Part shown: piece after piece, positions 35,856-44,844 of the stretch | How the letters are laid out: every line of letters starts with the position of its first letter | How positions within the stretch are numbered: the first letter of the stretch is position 1 | DNA from: Thiothrix litoralis | Lineage (GTDB): Bacteria; Pseudomonadota; Gammaproteobacteria; Thiotrichales; Thiotrichaceae | Direction: 5' to 3' | DNA length: 64,000 bases | NCBI RefSeq assembly: GCF_017901135.1 | Contig: NZ_CP072801.1 | Span: 1,302,001 to 1,366,000, forward strand | Notes under the pieces: model-generated | Seen by the model: only the letters and a program-made list of their open reading frames with translations | The model's database searches: none | Told to the model about the DNA's origin: nothing | Made by a program: the position numbers and the translations under genes

Positions 35856-37691
35856 TTATGCCCTCTCTGTATCAGTAAACAGGGCACTTGCCCCACTCGC
35901 GGCGGCGCTGACATGCGAACGGAAAACCTGAAACAGTTCCCGCCCACAACCAGAGCCGTTGGCACTCAAATCCACACTGACTGGTGCACGTTCTGCAAAC
36001 CCTGCTGTCAGCACTTCCAGATGACCGTTATCCACATCCAGTCGGATCAAATCGCCATCACGGATTTTGGCTATTGCGCCCCCATCCATCGCCTCTGGGC
36101 TGACATGAATAGCCGCCGGAACTTTGCCGCTGGCTCCTGACATTCTGCCATCCGTGACCAGCGCGACGTGTTGCCCACGATCCTGCAACAAGCCCAACAC
36201 TGGCGTCAGGCCGTGCAACTCCGGCATTCCATTGGCTTTTGGCCCCTGAAAACGCACCACACACACAAAATCCCCTTGCAGCTCACCCGCCTCAAACGCA
36301 GCTTTAACCGCTGCCTGATCGTGGAAAACCTTCGCCGGGGCTTCAATCAGGTGTTTATCCGGCTTAACTGCCGACACCTTGATAACCGAATCGCCCAGAT
36401 TGCCCAATAACCGCACCAAACCACCGGAAGGTTGGAACGGCTGGACAACCGGGCGTAAAACGTCCGTATCATGGCTGGTGCTCGCACCTTCGCGCCATGT
36501 AACGGTTCCATCTGCTGCCAGCACGGCTTCTTGCGTATAGTGATGCAAGCCCTTCCCGGCAACAGTGTCTACTTCTTCATGCAATAGCCCCGCCGCCAAC
36601 AATTCGCGGATCACGAACTGCAAGCCACCGGCCGCATGGAAATGGTTCACGTCCGCCACCCCGTTGGGGTAGACCCGCGCTATCAGCGGGGTAATCGCGG
36701 ACAAATCAGCAAAATCTTCCAGACACAGTACAATGCCCGCCGCCCGCGCCATCGCCACCAAATGCAACAGCAAATTGGTCGAGCCACCGGTGGCGTTCAA
36801 GCCAACAATGCCGTTCACAAACGCATTGACCGTGAGGATGTTGGCAGCAGGCGTGTAATCCTGCCCCTTTGCCGTCATCGCTAACGCACGCTGCGCACCC
36901 GCAACCGTCAAGGCTTCGCGCAACGACGTACCCGGATTGACAAAACTGCTACCGGGCAATTGCAAACCCATGAATTCCATCAACATCTGGTTGCTGTTCG
37001 CCGTGCCGTAGAACGTGCAAGTACCCGCGCCGTGGTAGGATTGCATTTCAGCTTGCAGCAATTCCGCACGCCCCACTTTGCCCTCAGCGTATTGCTGGCG
37101 CACTTTGGATTTCACATCATTCGCCAGCCCCGACACCATCGGGCCTGCGGGCAGGAAAATGCACGGTAAATGCCCAAAACTAGCCGCTGCGATCACTAAC
37201 CCCGGCACAATCTTGTCGCATACCCCCAGAAAAGCGGCAACATCAAACACATTGTGTGACAAGGCAACGGCGGCACTCATGGCGATCACATCGCGGGAAA
37301 ACAAGGATAATTCCATGCCCTCCTGCCCTTGCGTTACCCCATCACACATCGCGGGAACGCCCCCGGCAACCTGAGCGGTTCCGCCGACTTCACGCACGGC
37401 CGCCTTGATCAGGTCGGGGTAGTAAACGAAGGGCTGGTGCGCCGACAGCATGTCGTTGTATGCGGTGACAATACCCAGATTGCCCGCTGTCCATTCCACC
37501 AGTTTCAGCTTGTCCGCATTGGGAACGGCGGCGACTGCATGTGCCAGATTGCCGCAACTCAGCTTGCTGCGCGGGGTCACGGGGTTAGCCGCTGCCACTT
37601 GCTGCAAGTAAGCCGCACGGCTCGCCGCACTACGAGCTTCAATGCGCTGAGTGACTGCCACTAATTGTGGGTGAAGCGTGTGATGACTCAT
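35856..37691 (-). CDS. edd: 6-Phosphogluconate dehydratase
   Basis: A 611-residue IlvD/Edd-family enzyme of standard length. Iron-sulfur ligands are visible in [17 protein letters not shown] and [11 protein letters not shown], and the C-terminal domain has [20 protein letters not shown]. It dehydrates 6-phosphogluconate to KDPG. The gene overlaps zwf by four bases. Confidence 0.96.
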   Translation of the reverse strand: MSHHTLHPQLVAVTQRIEARSAASRAAYLQQVAAANPVTPRSKLSCGNLAHAVAAVPNADKLKLVEWTAGNLGIVTAYNDMLSAHQPFVYYPDLIKAAVREVGGTAQVAGGVPAMCDGVTQGQEGMELSLFSRDVIAMSAAVALSHNVFDVAAFLGVCDKIVPGLVIAAASFGHLPCIFLPAGPMVSGLANDVKSKVRQQYAEGKVGRAELLQAEMQSYHGAGTCTFYGTANSNQMLMEFMGLQLPGSSFVNPGTSLREALTVAGAQRALAMTAKGQDYTPAANILTVNAFVNGIVGLNATGGSTNLLLHLVAMARAAGIVLCLEDFADLSAITPLIARVYPNGVADVNHFHAAGGLQFVIRELLAAGLLHEEVDTVAGKGLHHYTQEAVLAADGTVTWREGASTSHDTDVLRPVVQPFQPSGGLVRLLGNLGDSVIKVSAVKPDKHLIEAPAKVFHDQAAVKAAFEAGELQGDFVCVVRFQGPKANGMPELHGLTPVLGLLQDRGQHVALVTDGRMSGASGKVPAAIHVSPEAMDGGAIAKIRDGDLIRLDVDNGHLEVLTAGFAERAPVSVDLSANGSGCGRELFQVFRSHVSAAASGASALFTDTERA

Positions 37692-39160
37692 GATTCGATC
37701 TCCCGCCAGCGGCGTCCGTCGCGTGCCATCATTTCAATGGCAGAAATAGGGCCGGAAGTACCCGGATCGTAGCCATCAGGCTTTCTACCGGATAATTGCC
37801 ATGCCTCGATGATGGGGTCTATCCATTGCCACGCGGCTTCCACTTCATCACCACGCATGAACAGGGTTTGGTTGCCGCGTACTACATCCATCAGTAAACG
37901 TTCGTAAGCATCCGGCATCCGCCAGTCCTCGTTCTGACCTTCCGCAAAGGCCATATCCAGTGGAATGTCGTGCAGACGAAAACCACCCGGCCCCGGTTCC
38001 TTGGTCATGATATGCAGGCGCAGACCTTCATCTGGCTGCAAACGCATGGTCAAGACATTGGGGAGAATCGGCGTCGGCAGATCACCAAACATGAGGTGTG
38101 AAGGCTGTTTGAAGACCACCGCAATTTCGGCGGATTGCGCTTTCAAACGCTTGCCGGTACGTAAATAAAAGGGCACGCCTGACCACCGCCAACTATCAAT
38201 CTCGACTTTCAACGCAACATACGATTCGGTCATACTGGCGGGATTTCCCACTTCTTGGATATAAGCAGGAGAGGAGGAGCTTGCCAAATATTGTCCGCGA
38301 ACCGTATGGTCGAGAACTTTTCGCCCGGAGAGAGGGCGCAGGGAACGCAGTACCTTCAACTTTTCATCGCGGACTGCATCCGCCTCAAAACGATAGGGCG
38401 GCTCGATAGCGATCAGGCAGAGCAACTGCAACAGGTGATTTTGCACCATATCGCGGATAGCACCAGCGGTATCGTAATAGCCACCGCGCGAACCGACACC
38501 GAGGGACTCGGCGGCAGTAATTTGCACATGGTCAATACACTGAGCATTCCAGACAGGCTCAAACAAAGCATTGGCAAAGCGCAGTGCCATCAGGTTCTGC
38601 ACGGTTTCTTTGCCAAGATAATGGTCGATGCGGTAAATGGCGTGCTCGTCAAACACCTCACCAACTTGCGCATTCAATAAGGCGGCGCTGGCATGGTCAT
38701 GCCCCAAAGGCTTTTCCAACACCAGACGGGCATTGTTACCCGCCAACCCTGCGCCTGCCAAGCCGTGGGAAATAGCGCTGAACAAGGCGGGCGCTACCGC
38801 CAGATAATAAATACGAATCCGTTCCGGGCAAGTATCCAGAATGGTTGCCAGTGACTGAAAGCTGGCGGGGCTCATCAGATCCACTGCATGGTATTCCAAG
38901 CGCTCTAGAAAACGCGCCAGAGTTTCCGCTTGAGCCTCAACCGCACGTAAATGGGTTTGCAGGGCATCAGCAACCTGTGCACGGTATTCCTCAAGCGTTT
39001 GGTGGTCTAATGCCAACGCAATAATACGGGCTTGTGGCGGAATTTGTCCGACAGCATCGCGACGGAACAAAGCGGGCAATAACTTGCGTAAGGCCAGATC
39101 CCCCGTGCCACCAAAAATAACCAGATCAAAGACCTCAACCGGAATAATGACATGACTCAT
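37688..39160 (-). CDS. zwf: Glucose-6-phosphate dehydrogenase
   Basis: A 490-residue enzyme. The NADP-binding start [20 protein letters not shown] and the active-site motif [19 protein letters not shown] are intact. It oxidises glucose 6-phosphate to the 6-phosphoglucono-lactone and makes NADPH. The next step (6-phosphogluconolactonase, pgl) is not encoded in this operon, so it must be elsewhere or spontaneous. The gene overlaps both neighbours by four bases. Confidence 0.96.
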   Translation of the reverse strand: MSHVIIPVEVFDLVIFGGTGDLALRKLLPALFRRDAVGQIPPQARIIALALDHQTLEEYRAQVADALQTHLRAVEAQAETLARFLERLEYHAVDLMSPASFQSLATILDTCPERIRIYYLAVAPALFSAISHGLAGAGLAGNNARLVLEKPLGHDHASAALLNAQVGEVFDEHAIYRIDHYLGKETVQNLMALRFANALFEPVWNAQCIDHVQITAAESLGVGSRGGYYDTAGAIRDMVQNHLLQLLCLIAIEPPYRFEADAVRDEKLKVLRSLRPLSGRKVLDHTVRGQYLASSSSPAYIQEVGNPASMTESYVALKVEIDSWRWSGVPFYLRTGKRLKAQSAEIAVVFKQPSHLMFGDLPTPILPNVLTMRLQPDEGLRLHIMTKEPGPGGFRLHDIPLDMAFAEGQNEDWRMPDAYERLLMDVVRGNQTLFMRGDEVEAAWQWIDPIIEAWQLSGRKPDGYDPGTSGPISAIEMMARDGRRWREIES

Positions 39161-40128
39161 ACAAGTAATTCCTCTGGATAATCAGCAAGTGCCAACTCGA
39201 CTTCTTTAGCCGATGGCAGATCAGCCCCTTGGCGTGAACAGGTAATGGCAGCAGCACACGCCGCTTTATGCCCAATACGCTGCAAGGTTGATGCTGTTAA
39301 TGCTGCTACCCAATCAGCCGTATTGGCTTGTAAATCCAGCAAACTGTCTAATAACGACGCTTGGAAAGTATCCCCAGCGCCAACGGTATCCACCACGTTG
39401 ACACGCGGGGTTGGCAAGGTCACTTGCGCCTGTTGGCTCCACAACGACGCACCTTCACTGCCACGGGTTAACGCTGCAAGTTTTACGCCAACCGCCAACC
39501 AGTCGGCGATAATGCTTTCGGGTGCAATACCGGGGTATAAGGCTGCCAAATCTTCATCACTGACTTTGACAACATCCATAAAGGGCAACAATTGGGTGAT
39601 ACGCTCACGCCATTGGTGCACATCTGGCTCGACCGTCAAACGAATATTCGGGTCAAGTGACAACAAACACTTGCCCGCTTGTCGACGAGCAAGTGCCAGC
39701 AAGGTATCCGCTGTGGGGGCAACCACCAACGAATACGACCCCATGTGAATACCTGTTACCTCGGTGTCATCAAAGGCAATATCTGCCGGGGCTAATAGCC
39801 GATCGGCAGCACCTTCACCGTAAAACGCATAGTTGGGCACGCCCACGGCGTTTTTCTGGATGAAACCCAAGGTCGTCGGCGCGGCTTTACGGGCAATGAA
39901 ATCGGTAGATACCTGCTCCGCTTGCAGCACCGCCATCAAGCGGTCACCTAAAAAATCGGTGGAAACACCGGTCAATAACGCAACGGTCTGCCCCAGACGG
40001 CGCAGACCAATCGCAACATTGAACGGTGAACCACCGGCTCGCGCCGCAAACGGTACAGCAAATGCTGATTGACTCACCCCTTCCGGGACAAACACATCAA
40101 ACAACGCCTCACCACAAACAACAAACAT
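39157..40128 (-). CDS. PfkB-family sugar kinase, probable fructokinase
   Basis: A 323-residue ribokinase-fold kinase. The N-terminal Gly-rich motif GGSPFNVAIGLRRLG and the C-terminal catalytic motif DTVGAGDTFQASLLD are intact. In the Pseudomonas mannitol cluster the equivalent gene (mtlZ) phosphorylates fructose made from mannitol. The product fructose 6-phosphate would be isomerised to glucose 6-phosphate for Zwf. Specificity for fructose is inferred from the operon. Confidence 0.88.
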   Translation of the reverse strand: MFVVCGEALFDVFVPEGVSQSAFAVPFAARAGGSPFNVAIGLRRLGQTVALLTGVSTDFLGDRLMAVLQAEQVSTDFIARKAAPTTLGFIQKNAVGVPNYAFYGEGAADRLLAPADIAFDDTEVTGIHMGSYSLVVAPTADTLLALARRQAGKCLLSLDPNIRLTVEPDVHQWRERITQLLPFMDVVKVSDEDLAALYPGIAPESIIADWLAVGVKLAALTRGSEGASLWSQQAQVTLPTPRVNVVDTVGAGDTFQASLLDSLLDLQANTADWVAALTASTLQRIGHKAACAAAITCSRQGADLPSAKEVELALADYPEELLV

Positions 40129-40140
40129 GGGGTAGTTTCC

Positions 40141-41178
40141 TTAGAAGGCGTAATCGAAACGCATACGGACGGCATTCAGCTTGTCATCCTTGACCACATT
40201 ATCGGCTTGAGATGTATTGGCAGCGAACGTGACGGTAGCATCTTTCACACTAAACAGCGGCACGGTGTAGGTAGCATATAAAGTATTGACTTTGGGTTTG
40301 GCAGCAGCGCCATTATCGGTGGTGGAATTAATCCAGCCACCCCCCAATCCCCCACGCTTCATGTTTACCCCGAATGAGGTGACATCCGCATCAGCCACGC
40401 CGGTACTTTTTTCCTTCAGCCGGGAAACACTGGCATTTACATCTGCCGTACCCACTTTGAATGCTGCGCCAAGGCCGATACCATTCTGGGTCAACTTGGT
40501 AGTAGCGCTAGCCTTGTCGGACACACTTTCAAAACCTGCGTGCAGGGTCGTATTGCCGACTTTGTATTGCAGCGCCGGACGAACCCCGGTGAAGCTGTCA
40601 TTACTACCGGTTTTATTCGCCATCAGCCCCATTTCCAGCTTGAGCTGGTCAGACGGGTTGGAATGCAGCGCAACGTGCAGCACGTCATCTTTACGACCGC
40701 GTACCTTGTTGGCTTCATAGACTTTGGCTTCTCCCGCCCCGGCATGGGTGATGAGGGTATCGTTACCTAGTGGAAACAGATTGAAGGCTTCAAAGCGCCC
40801 GATTTGCGCATCCCACTTCTCACGCCCCATTTGCAGGTATACATCTTCGTACTGCATATCGTTCCCTTGGAAGGGCACTAAGGGTTGCGCTACGCCTTTG
40901 ATGAAGTAATCTTCACCTTTGATTTCACCGACAGCATTGAGCTTGATACGCCCGCCGTGGGTGAAATTGCCACCCGAATCACCACTAGCATCATCGGTAG
41001 CCGCGTTATAAACGGTAAAACCAGACCCACCATCATCCGCTGTAATGTCTAATTGGACATCACCGCCAATGGTAAAGGTTTTACTGGGGGAAGCTGCTGC
41101 ATCTGCTGCCATTGCGCCAGCACTCATCAACAAAACAGCCAAACTACTGACAACACTCAACCGAACACTCGTTTTCAT
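40141..41178 (-). CDS. Outer-membrane carbohydrate porin
   Basis: A 345-residue outer-membrane protein. A signal peptide (MKTSVRLSVVSSLAVLLMSA, then GAMAAD) precedes a beta-barrel with alternating strands and the usual C-terminal aromatic residue (MRFDYAF). Residues 40-70 are rich in Asp, Gly and Ser and probably form an external loop. It heads the operon with fructokinase and the Entner-Doudoroff enzymes and so probably admits the sugar alcohol or sugar. The substrate is not visible in the sequence. Confidence 0.85.
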   Translation of the reverse strand: MKTSVRLSVVSSLAVLLMSAGAMAADAAASPSKTFTIGGDVQLDITADDGGSGFTVYNAATDDASGDSGGNFTHGGRIKLNAVGEIKGEDYFIKGVAQPLVPFQGNDMQYEDVYLQMGREKWDAQIGRFEAFNLFPLGNDTLITHAGAGEAKVYEANKVRGRKDDVLHVALHSNPSDQLKLEMGLMANKTGSNDSFTGVRPALQYKVGNTTLHAGFESVSDKASATTKLTQNGIGLGAAFKVGTADVNASVSRLKEKSTGVADADVTSFGVNMKRGGLGGGWINSTTDNGAAAKPKVNTLYATYTVPLFSVKDATVTFAANTSQADNVVKDDKLNAVRMRFDYAF

Positions 41179-41206
41179 TGCACTTACCTACTGTGTTACT
41201 ATAAGT

Positions 41207-41224
41207 GCGCTCATTACTGAGCGC
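41207..41224 (-). promoter_or_regulatory. Small hairpin in the porin leader
   Basis: GCGCTCA pairs perfectly with TGAGCGC across four bases, ending about 28 bases before the porin start codon on the minus strand. It may affect translation or mRNA stability. Confidence 0.4.
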
Positions 41225-41228
41225 TAAG

Positions 41229-41302
41229 GGCGCAGTTCGCCTCGGCCAAGTGGCGGGGAGTACCAGTCCCATCCACTTGCTCCAATGCCGAAGCGAACTG
41301 CC
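41229..41302. repeat. Long imperfect inverted repeat upstream of the porin gene
   Basis: The arms GGCGCAGTTCGCCTCGGC and GCCGAAGCGAACTGCC, plus the inner pair AAGTGG/CCACTT, could form one stem of about 30 bp with a short loop. It lies between the decayed mtlE copy and the porin gene. It could be a repeat element, an attenuator or an mRNA stabiliser. Confidence 0.6.
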
Positions 41303-41344
41303 ATTTACTTTAAAGTCGGATTACACTGCCACAGCGGGCTTTGA

Positions 41345-41565
41345 AGCAATCCGAATGTTGCATTTCGCGCTCAGCAGAAACCTGTGAGGCTTTCATTGAA
41401 ACGATTGGAAGAAGAGTCCGGTGGGTCGTAGTTATCCATCAGCCCAACATCGCCTTTAGTGGAGATGCCGACGGCAACAACCAGCCCAGTGGCTGCGTGA
41501 GCGAGTGTGGCTGACGCCAACAGAATAGCACCGCTAATAGCGGCAAAAAGACGGGTAAATTTCAT
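41345..41565 (-). pseudogene. Decayed second copy of mtlE (binding protein)
   Basis: The first 24 codons encode a signal peptide almost identical to that of MtlE (MKFTRLFAAISGAILLASAT). At the other end, 41351-41397 is almost identical in bases to the mtlE 3' end (31657-31706), encoding the KASQVSAEREMQ region but in another frame. About 1.1 kb between the two ends is gone. The residual 64-codon frame has no binding-protein body. The orientation and order relative to the duplicated promoter are kept. Confidence 0.85.
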
Positions 41566-41860
41566 ACAGCTCTCCTCCGGTGGCTGTAAAATCCCACATC
41601 GGAAGTGATATTCTGATGCAGAAAAATATAAGCATTCCTCTCAATGCAGATAATAGAGTATCACCAATAATCCGAGCATCCTGATACGGTATATAACAAT
41701 GCTGATACTCTATTTCCGTTTTTAATGATTTGTATTGATCTGTTAATGCATAGAAGTTTAGCCGTGAGGGTTTTGGGGTTTATCCTTTAAAATTAAGTAT
41801 ATAACAACATAATAATAATCTAATTATCTATACTAATAATCCCCACTTAACCAGATTAAA
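41566..41860. repeat. Copy 2 of the mtlE control region, now upstream of the porin operon
   Basis: The sequence matches 32961-33250 throughout, with substitutions, up to the point where xylB would begin. The candidate -10 (minus-strand TATTAT, 41650-41655) and the 21-bp direct repeat are kept. It probably drives transcription through the mtlE remnant into porin-frk-zwf-edd-eda. Confidence 0.8.
41681..41708 (-). promoter_or_regulatory. Candidate AraC-type activator site, second copy
   Basis: GTATCAG occurs on the minus strand at 41708-41702 and 41687-41681, with the same 21-bp period as upstream of mtlE. Sequence between and around the repeats is conserved as well. Confidence 0.5.
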
Positions 41861-41880
41861 TATTAATCATTGGGTGAAAA

Positions 41881-43248
41881 TCACGACTCAATCGGCTCCA
41901 TCACCATTCGTCCCACCTCGCTTTCCACCGCGACAATCACGCCACGCAGAGAATTCGGTTGGGCTTCGGTAATACGCACATCTACAAATTTCCCGATCAG
42001 GCGCGGATGCCCGTCGAAATTGACCACGCGGTTATTTTCAGTGCGCCCCGCCATCTGATCGTGTTTACGGGATGGGCGTTCCACCAACACCCGTTGCACC
42101 GTGCCAACCATTGCCGCGCTGATGGCGTTGGATTGCGCCAGAATGCGGGTTTGCAGGTGTTGCAAGCGGTCTTTTTTCACTGACTGCGGCACATCATCCG
42201 CCAGACTCGCGGCAGGAGTGCCGGGGCGCTGACTGTAGATAAAGCTGAAACTCAGGTCGAAGTTCATCTCTTCAATCAGCTTCATGGTATCGGCAAAATC
42301 CTGCTCGGTTTCACCGGGAAAACCAATGATGAAGTCGGATGACAAGCTGAGCGTCGGGCGGATTTTGCGTAACTTGCGGATTTTGGCTTTGTATTCAATC
42401 GCCATGTGGTTGCGCTTCATCGCCATCAAAATCCGGTCAGAACCGCTTTGCACCGGCAAATGCAGGTGATTCACCAGTTCTGGCACATCCTCATACACCT
42501 GAATCAGGTTGTCATTGAATTCATTGGGGTGCGAGGTGGTGTAACGGATACGGTCGATACCATCCACGGCTGCCACAAACGTAATCAGCATCGCCAGATC
42601 GGCAATCGAACCGTCGTGCATTTTACCGCGATAGGCATTCACGTTTTGCCCCAGCAAATTGACTTCGCGCACACCCTGCGCCGCGAGCTGGGCAATTTCG
42701 GTAATCACATCATCGAAGGGACGGGAAATTTCTTCGCCACGGGTGTAGGGAACCACGCAGAACGTACAATATTTGCTGCACCCTTCCATCACCGATACGA
42801 ACGCGGTGGGGCCGTCAGCACGCGGTTCTGGCAAGTTGTCGAACTTTTCGATTTCGGGGAAAGAAATATCCACCACCGGGTGATGTTCCGTGCGCACTTG
42901 ACGGATCATGTCCGGCAAACGGTGCAAAGTTTGCGGGCCGAACACCACATCCACCACCGGGGCGCGTTGGCGCAAGGCTTCACCTTCCTGACTGGCGACA
43001 CAGCCGCCGACACCGATGACAATGTGCGGACGTTTATCTTTAAGCTTTTTCCAACGTCCCAATTGTGAGAAGACTTTTTCCTGCGCCTTTTCGCGGATCG
43101 AGCAGGTATTCATTAATAAGACATCGGCCTCTGCGGGGTCATTGGTGAGTTCCATTCCCTGTGCATGGTGCAGCACGTCCAGCATTTTGGCTGAGTCGTA
43201 CTCGTTCATTTGACATCCGTGGGTTTCGATAAAAATTTTGCCTGCCAT
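41881..43248 (-). CDS. miaB: tRNA-2-methylthio-N6-dimethylallyladenosine synthase
   Basis: A 455-residue methylthiotransferase of the usual length. The N-terminal UPF0004 domain begins [20 protein letters not shown]. The radical-SAM cluster motif is CSKYCTFC near residue 157, and a TRAM domain ends the protein. It adds methylthio to i6A37 in tRNAs that read UNN codons. In many gammaproteobacteria miaB is followed by phoH and ybeY; here it is followed by the duplicated mtlE control region instead. Confidence 0.96.
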   Translation of the reverse strand: MAGKIFIETHGCQMNEYDSAKMLDVLHHAQGMELTNDPAEADVLLMNTCSIREKAQEKVFSQLGRWKKLKDKRPHIVIGVGGCVASQEGEALRQRAPVVDVVFGPQTLHRLPDMIRQVRTEHHPVVDISFPEIEKFDNLPEPRADGPTAFVSVMEGCSKYCTFCVVPYTRGEEISRPFDDVITEIAQLAAQGVREVNLLGQNVNAYRGKMHDGSIADLAMLITFVAAVDGIDRIRYTTSHPNEFNDNLIQVYEDVPELVNHLHLPVQSGSDRILMAMKRNHMAIEYKAKIRKLRKIRPTLSLSSDFIIGFPGETEQDFADTMKLIEEMNFDLSFSFIYSQRPGTPAASLADDVPQSVKKDRLQHLQTRILAQSNAISAAMVGTVQRVLVERPSRKHDQMAGRTENNRVVNFDGHPRLIGKFVDVRITEAQPNSLRGVIVAVESEVGRMVMEPIES

Positions 43249-43399
43249 GTGTCCGTTTTGTCCGTCGTTTGAGCATTTGGAAAACAGCTATTATCCCCGC
43301 TCTCCCGAAAGCAAACAACTTTTCGCGAAAACAGACTAAAATTGTGAGTGTAATGCCCGCAAGGGACACTTCAGTCTACAAGAGGATAAGGAATACACC

Positions 43400-43888
43400 A
43401 TGAAAGCGATTTCATTCTTCCCGGCAATGGCCTTGGCTTTAACACTGAGCGTATCCAGCGCACAAGCAGCAACTGACGTGTATGTCGTAAGTGGTGTGCA
43501 AAGCGGTCAATTCTTGAATATGCGCAGCAATGCAGGCACTGGCAACACGGTTACTGGCAGGATTCCGTCCAACGGCCAAGGTATCGTCACCACGGGCGAA
43601 CAAAAAAAGATCAATGGTTCAGTCTGGGCAAAGGTTTACTGGAAAGGCAGCGGCGGCTGGGTCAATAAAAGCTACTTGTCCCCCGCCAACCAAAAGACCA
43701 CTGTTGCACCACCGGCAAAACCCCAAGCCACTGTTGCACCACCGGCAAAATTTGTTATGTCTGTGATGGCTCCGTACAAAGTTACTACGCCACCCATGAT
43801 GCCGTCGGTGAAAGTGCCGTCTTACATGACCCCACCCAAACCGTTAATACCGTCTTACATGATCCCACCCAAACCGTTAGGCAAGTAA
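43400..43888 (+). CDS. Secreted bacterial SH3 (SH3b) protein with Pro/Met-rich repeats
   Basis: A 162-residue exported protein. The signal peptide (KAISFFPAMALALTLSVSSA) ends at QA. One SH3b-type domain covers about residues 24-98 (DVYVVSGVQSGQFLNMRSNA, GWVNKSYLSPAN). The C-terminal 65 residues are low complexity, with repeats of the TVAPPAKPQ and PSYMxPPKPL types. SH3b domains bind peptidoglycan or surface ligands. It is a paralogue of the next gene; the first 98 residues of both are very similar and the tails are unrelated. A hairpin (GCCTGACT/AGTCAGGC, near 43916-43934) lies between them. Confidence 0.8.
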   Translation: MKAISFFPAMALALTLSVSSAQAATDVYVVSGVQSGQFLNMRSNAGTGNTVTGRIPSNGQGIVTTGEQKKINGSVWAKVYWKGSGGWVNKSYLSPANQKTTVAPPAKPQATVAPPAKFVMSVMAPYKVTTPPMMPSVKVPSYMTPPKPLIPSYMIPPKPLGK

Positions 43889-43962
43889 TCAACAATCGTC
43901 AATATTTAAGTGTCATGCCTGACTAACAGTCAGGCAACCATAGATAACTCAAGGAACAAACC

Positions 43963-44607
43963 ATGAAAGCGTTTTCATTCTTCCCGGCGATGGCCTTGGC
44001 ATTGACCCTGAGCCTCTCCAGCGTACAAGCAGCAACTGATGTGTATGTCGTAAGCGACGTGCCATCAGGAGACTTCCTGAATATGCGTACTGGCGCAGGT
44101 GTCAGCAATGCCATTACCGGCAGAATCCCGTCCAACGGCCAAGGCGTCGTTACCACGGGTGAAGAAAAAAAGGTCGGCAGCACTGTGTGGGCGAAAGTGT
44201 ATTGGAACGGCGTAGGTGGTTGGGTCAGCAAGCGCTACCTGCTACCGGCAAATCAAGCCAGCAAAGCACCGGCGGCAGTCGTGCCACCCGTGAAAGCGCC
44301 CACCACCAACGTACTGGTTTGCACAGGCACAGAACCCTTCTGGCGCATTGATGTTAGCGATGCCACCCTGAAGGTCAATATGTCAGATGGCCCGCAGTAC
44401 ACCGTACCCGTAACCTTCCGCCAAACATCAGCGAATAACACCACCATCGCCGTGATTGGCGGCGCAACCGGCACCAACAATACCCAAGCATTCATGCAAA
44501 AAGTAGACAGTTGCAGCGATGGCATGTCGGAGGTGAAATACCCTTACAGCATCACCGCCGTGTTGAATAACAAGCAGGTGGTATCGGGTTGCTGTAAGGT
44601 GCAGTAG
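43963..44607 (+). CDS. Secreted SH3b protein with C-terminal COG3650-like domain
   Basis: A 214-residue exported protein. The signal peptide and SH3b domain (residues 1-98) are nearly identical to the paralogue just upstream. After an Ala/Pro linker, residues 115-214 start VLVCTGTEPFWRIDV and contain four cysteines, two adjacent at the end (SGCCKVQ). The GTEPFW segment is typical of COG3650-like domains found in small envelope proteins. The function is unknown. A clear terminator follows at 44617-44641. Confidence 0.8.
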   Translation: MKAFSFFPAMALALTLSLSSVQAATDVYVVSDVPSGDFLNMRTGAGVSNAITGRIPSNGQGVVTTGEEKKVGSTVWAKVYWNGVGGWVSKRYLLPANQASKAPAAVVPPVKAPTTNVLVCTGTEPFWRIDVSDATLKVNMSDGPQYTVPVTFRQTSANNTTIAVIGGATGTNNTQAFMQKVDSCSDGMSEVKYPYSITAVLNNKQVVSGCCKVQ

Positions 44608-44616
44608 CAGAGAGAT

Positions 44617-44641
44617 TGTCGGGCTTCAGCCCGACATTTTA
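44617..44641 (+). terminator. Rho-independent terminator after the SH3b pair
   Basis: TGTCGGGCT pairs with AGCCCGACA across two bases and is followed by TTTT. Confidence 0.75.
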
Positions 44642-44667
44642 AGGCATGTGGGTAATCTTCAAACTCA

Positions 44668-44844
44668 TCAGAACAACTTGTTGAGCTTCTTACTCGTCAA
44701 CCACAGTAATAAGGGCTGATCCGGCAAACTCTCAAACCTATATTGGCGGTAAAACGCCGCTGCCTTATTATGCTTGGCATCTACCACCACAGCCACCATG
44801 CCAATTTCCTTGGCTAGCTTGTGGCAACGTTGTAAAGCATCCAT
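44668..44844 (-). pseudogene. C-terminal fragment of a GNAT acetyltransferase
   Basis: This 58-codon frame is too short to be a full gene. Its residues (AVVVDAKHNKAAAFYRQYRF, then LPDQPLLLWL) match the last third of TacT-like GNAT toxins, where the A-x-x-F-Y segment lies near the acetyl-CoA site. The acetyl-CoA P-loop region is missing. The ATG overlaps the proA stop by one base (TGATG), so it may still be translated. It is read as a remnant left after a rearrangement next to proA. Confidence 0.65.

Noticed and set aside
43700-43885. Short direct repeats that could suggest a CRISPR-like array
   Set aside because: The repeats are in frame within the SH3b gene and encode Pro-rich motifs. There are no regular spacers and no cas genes.
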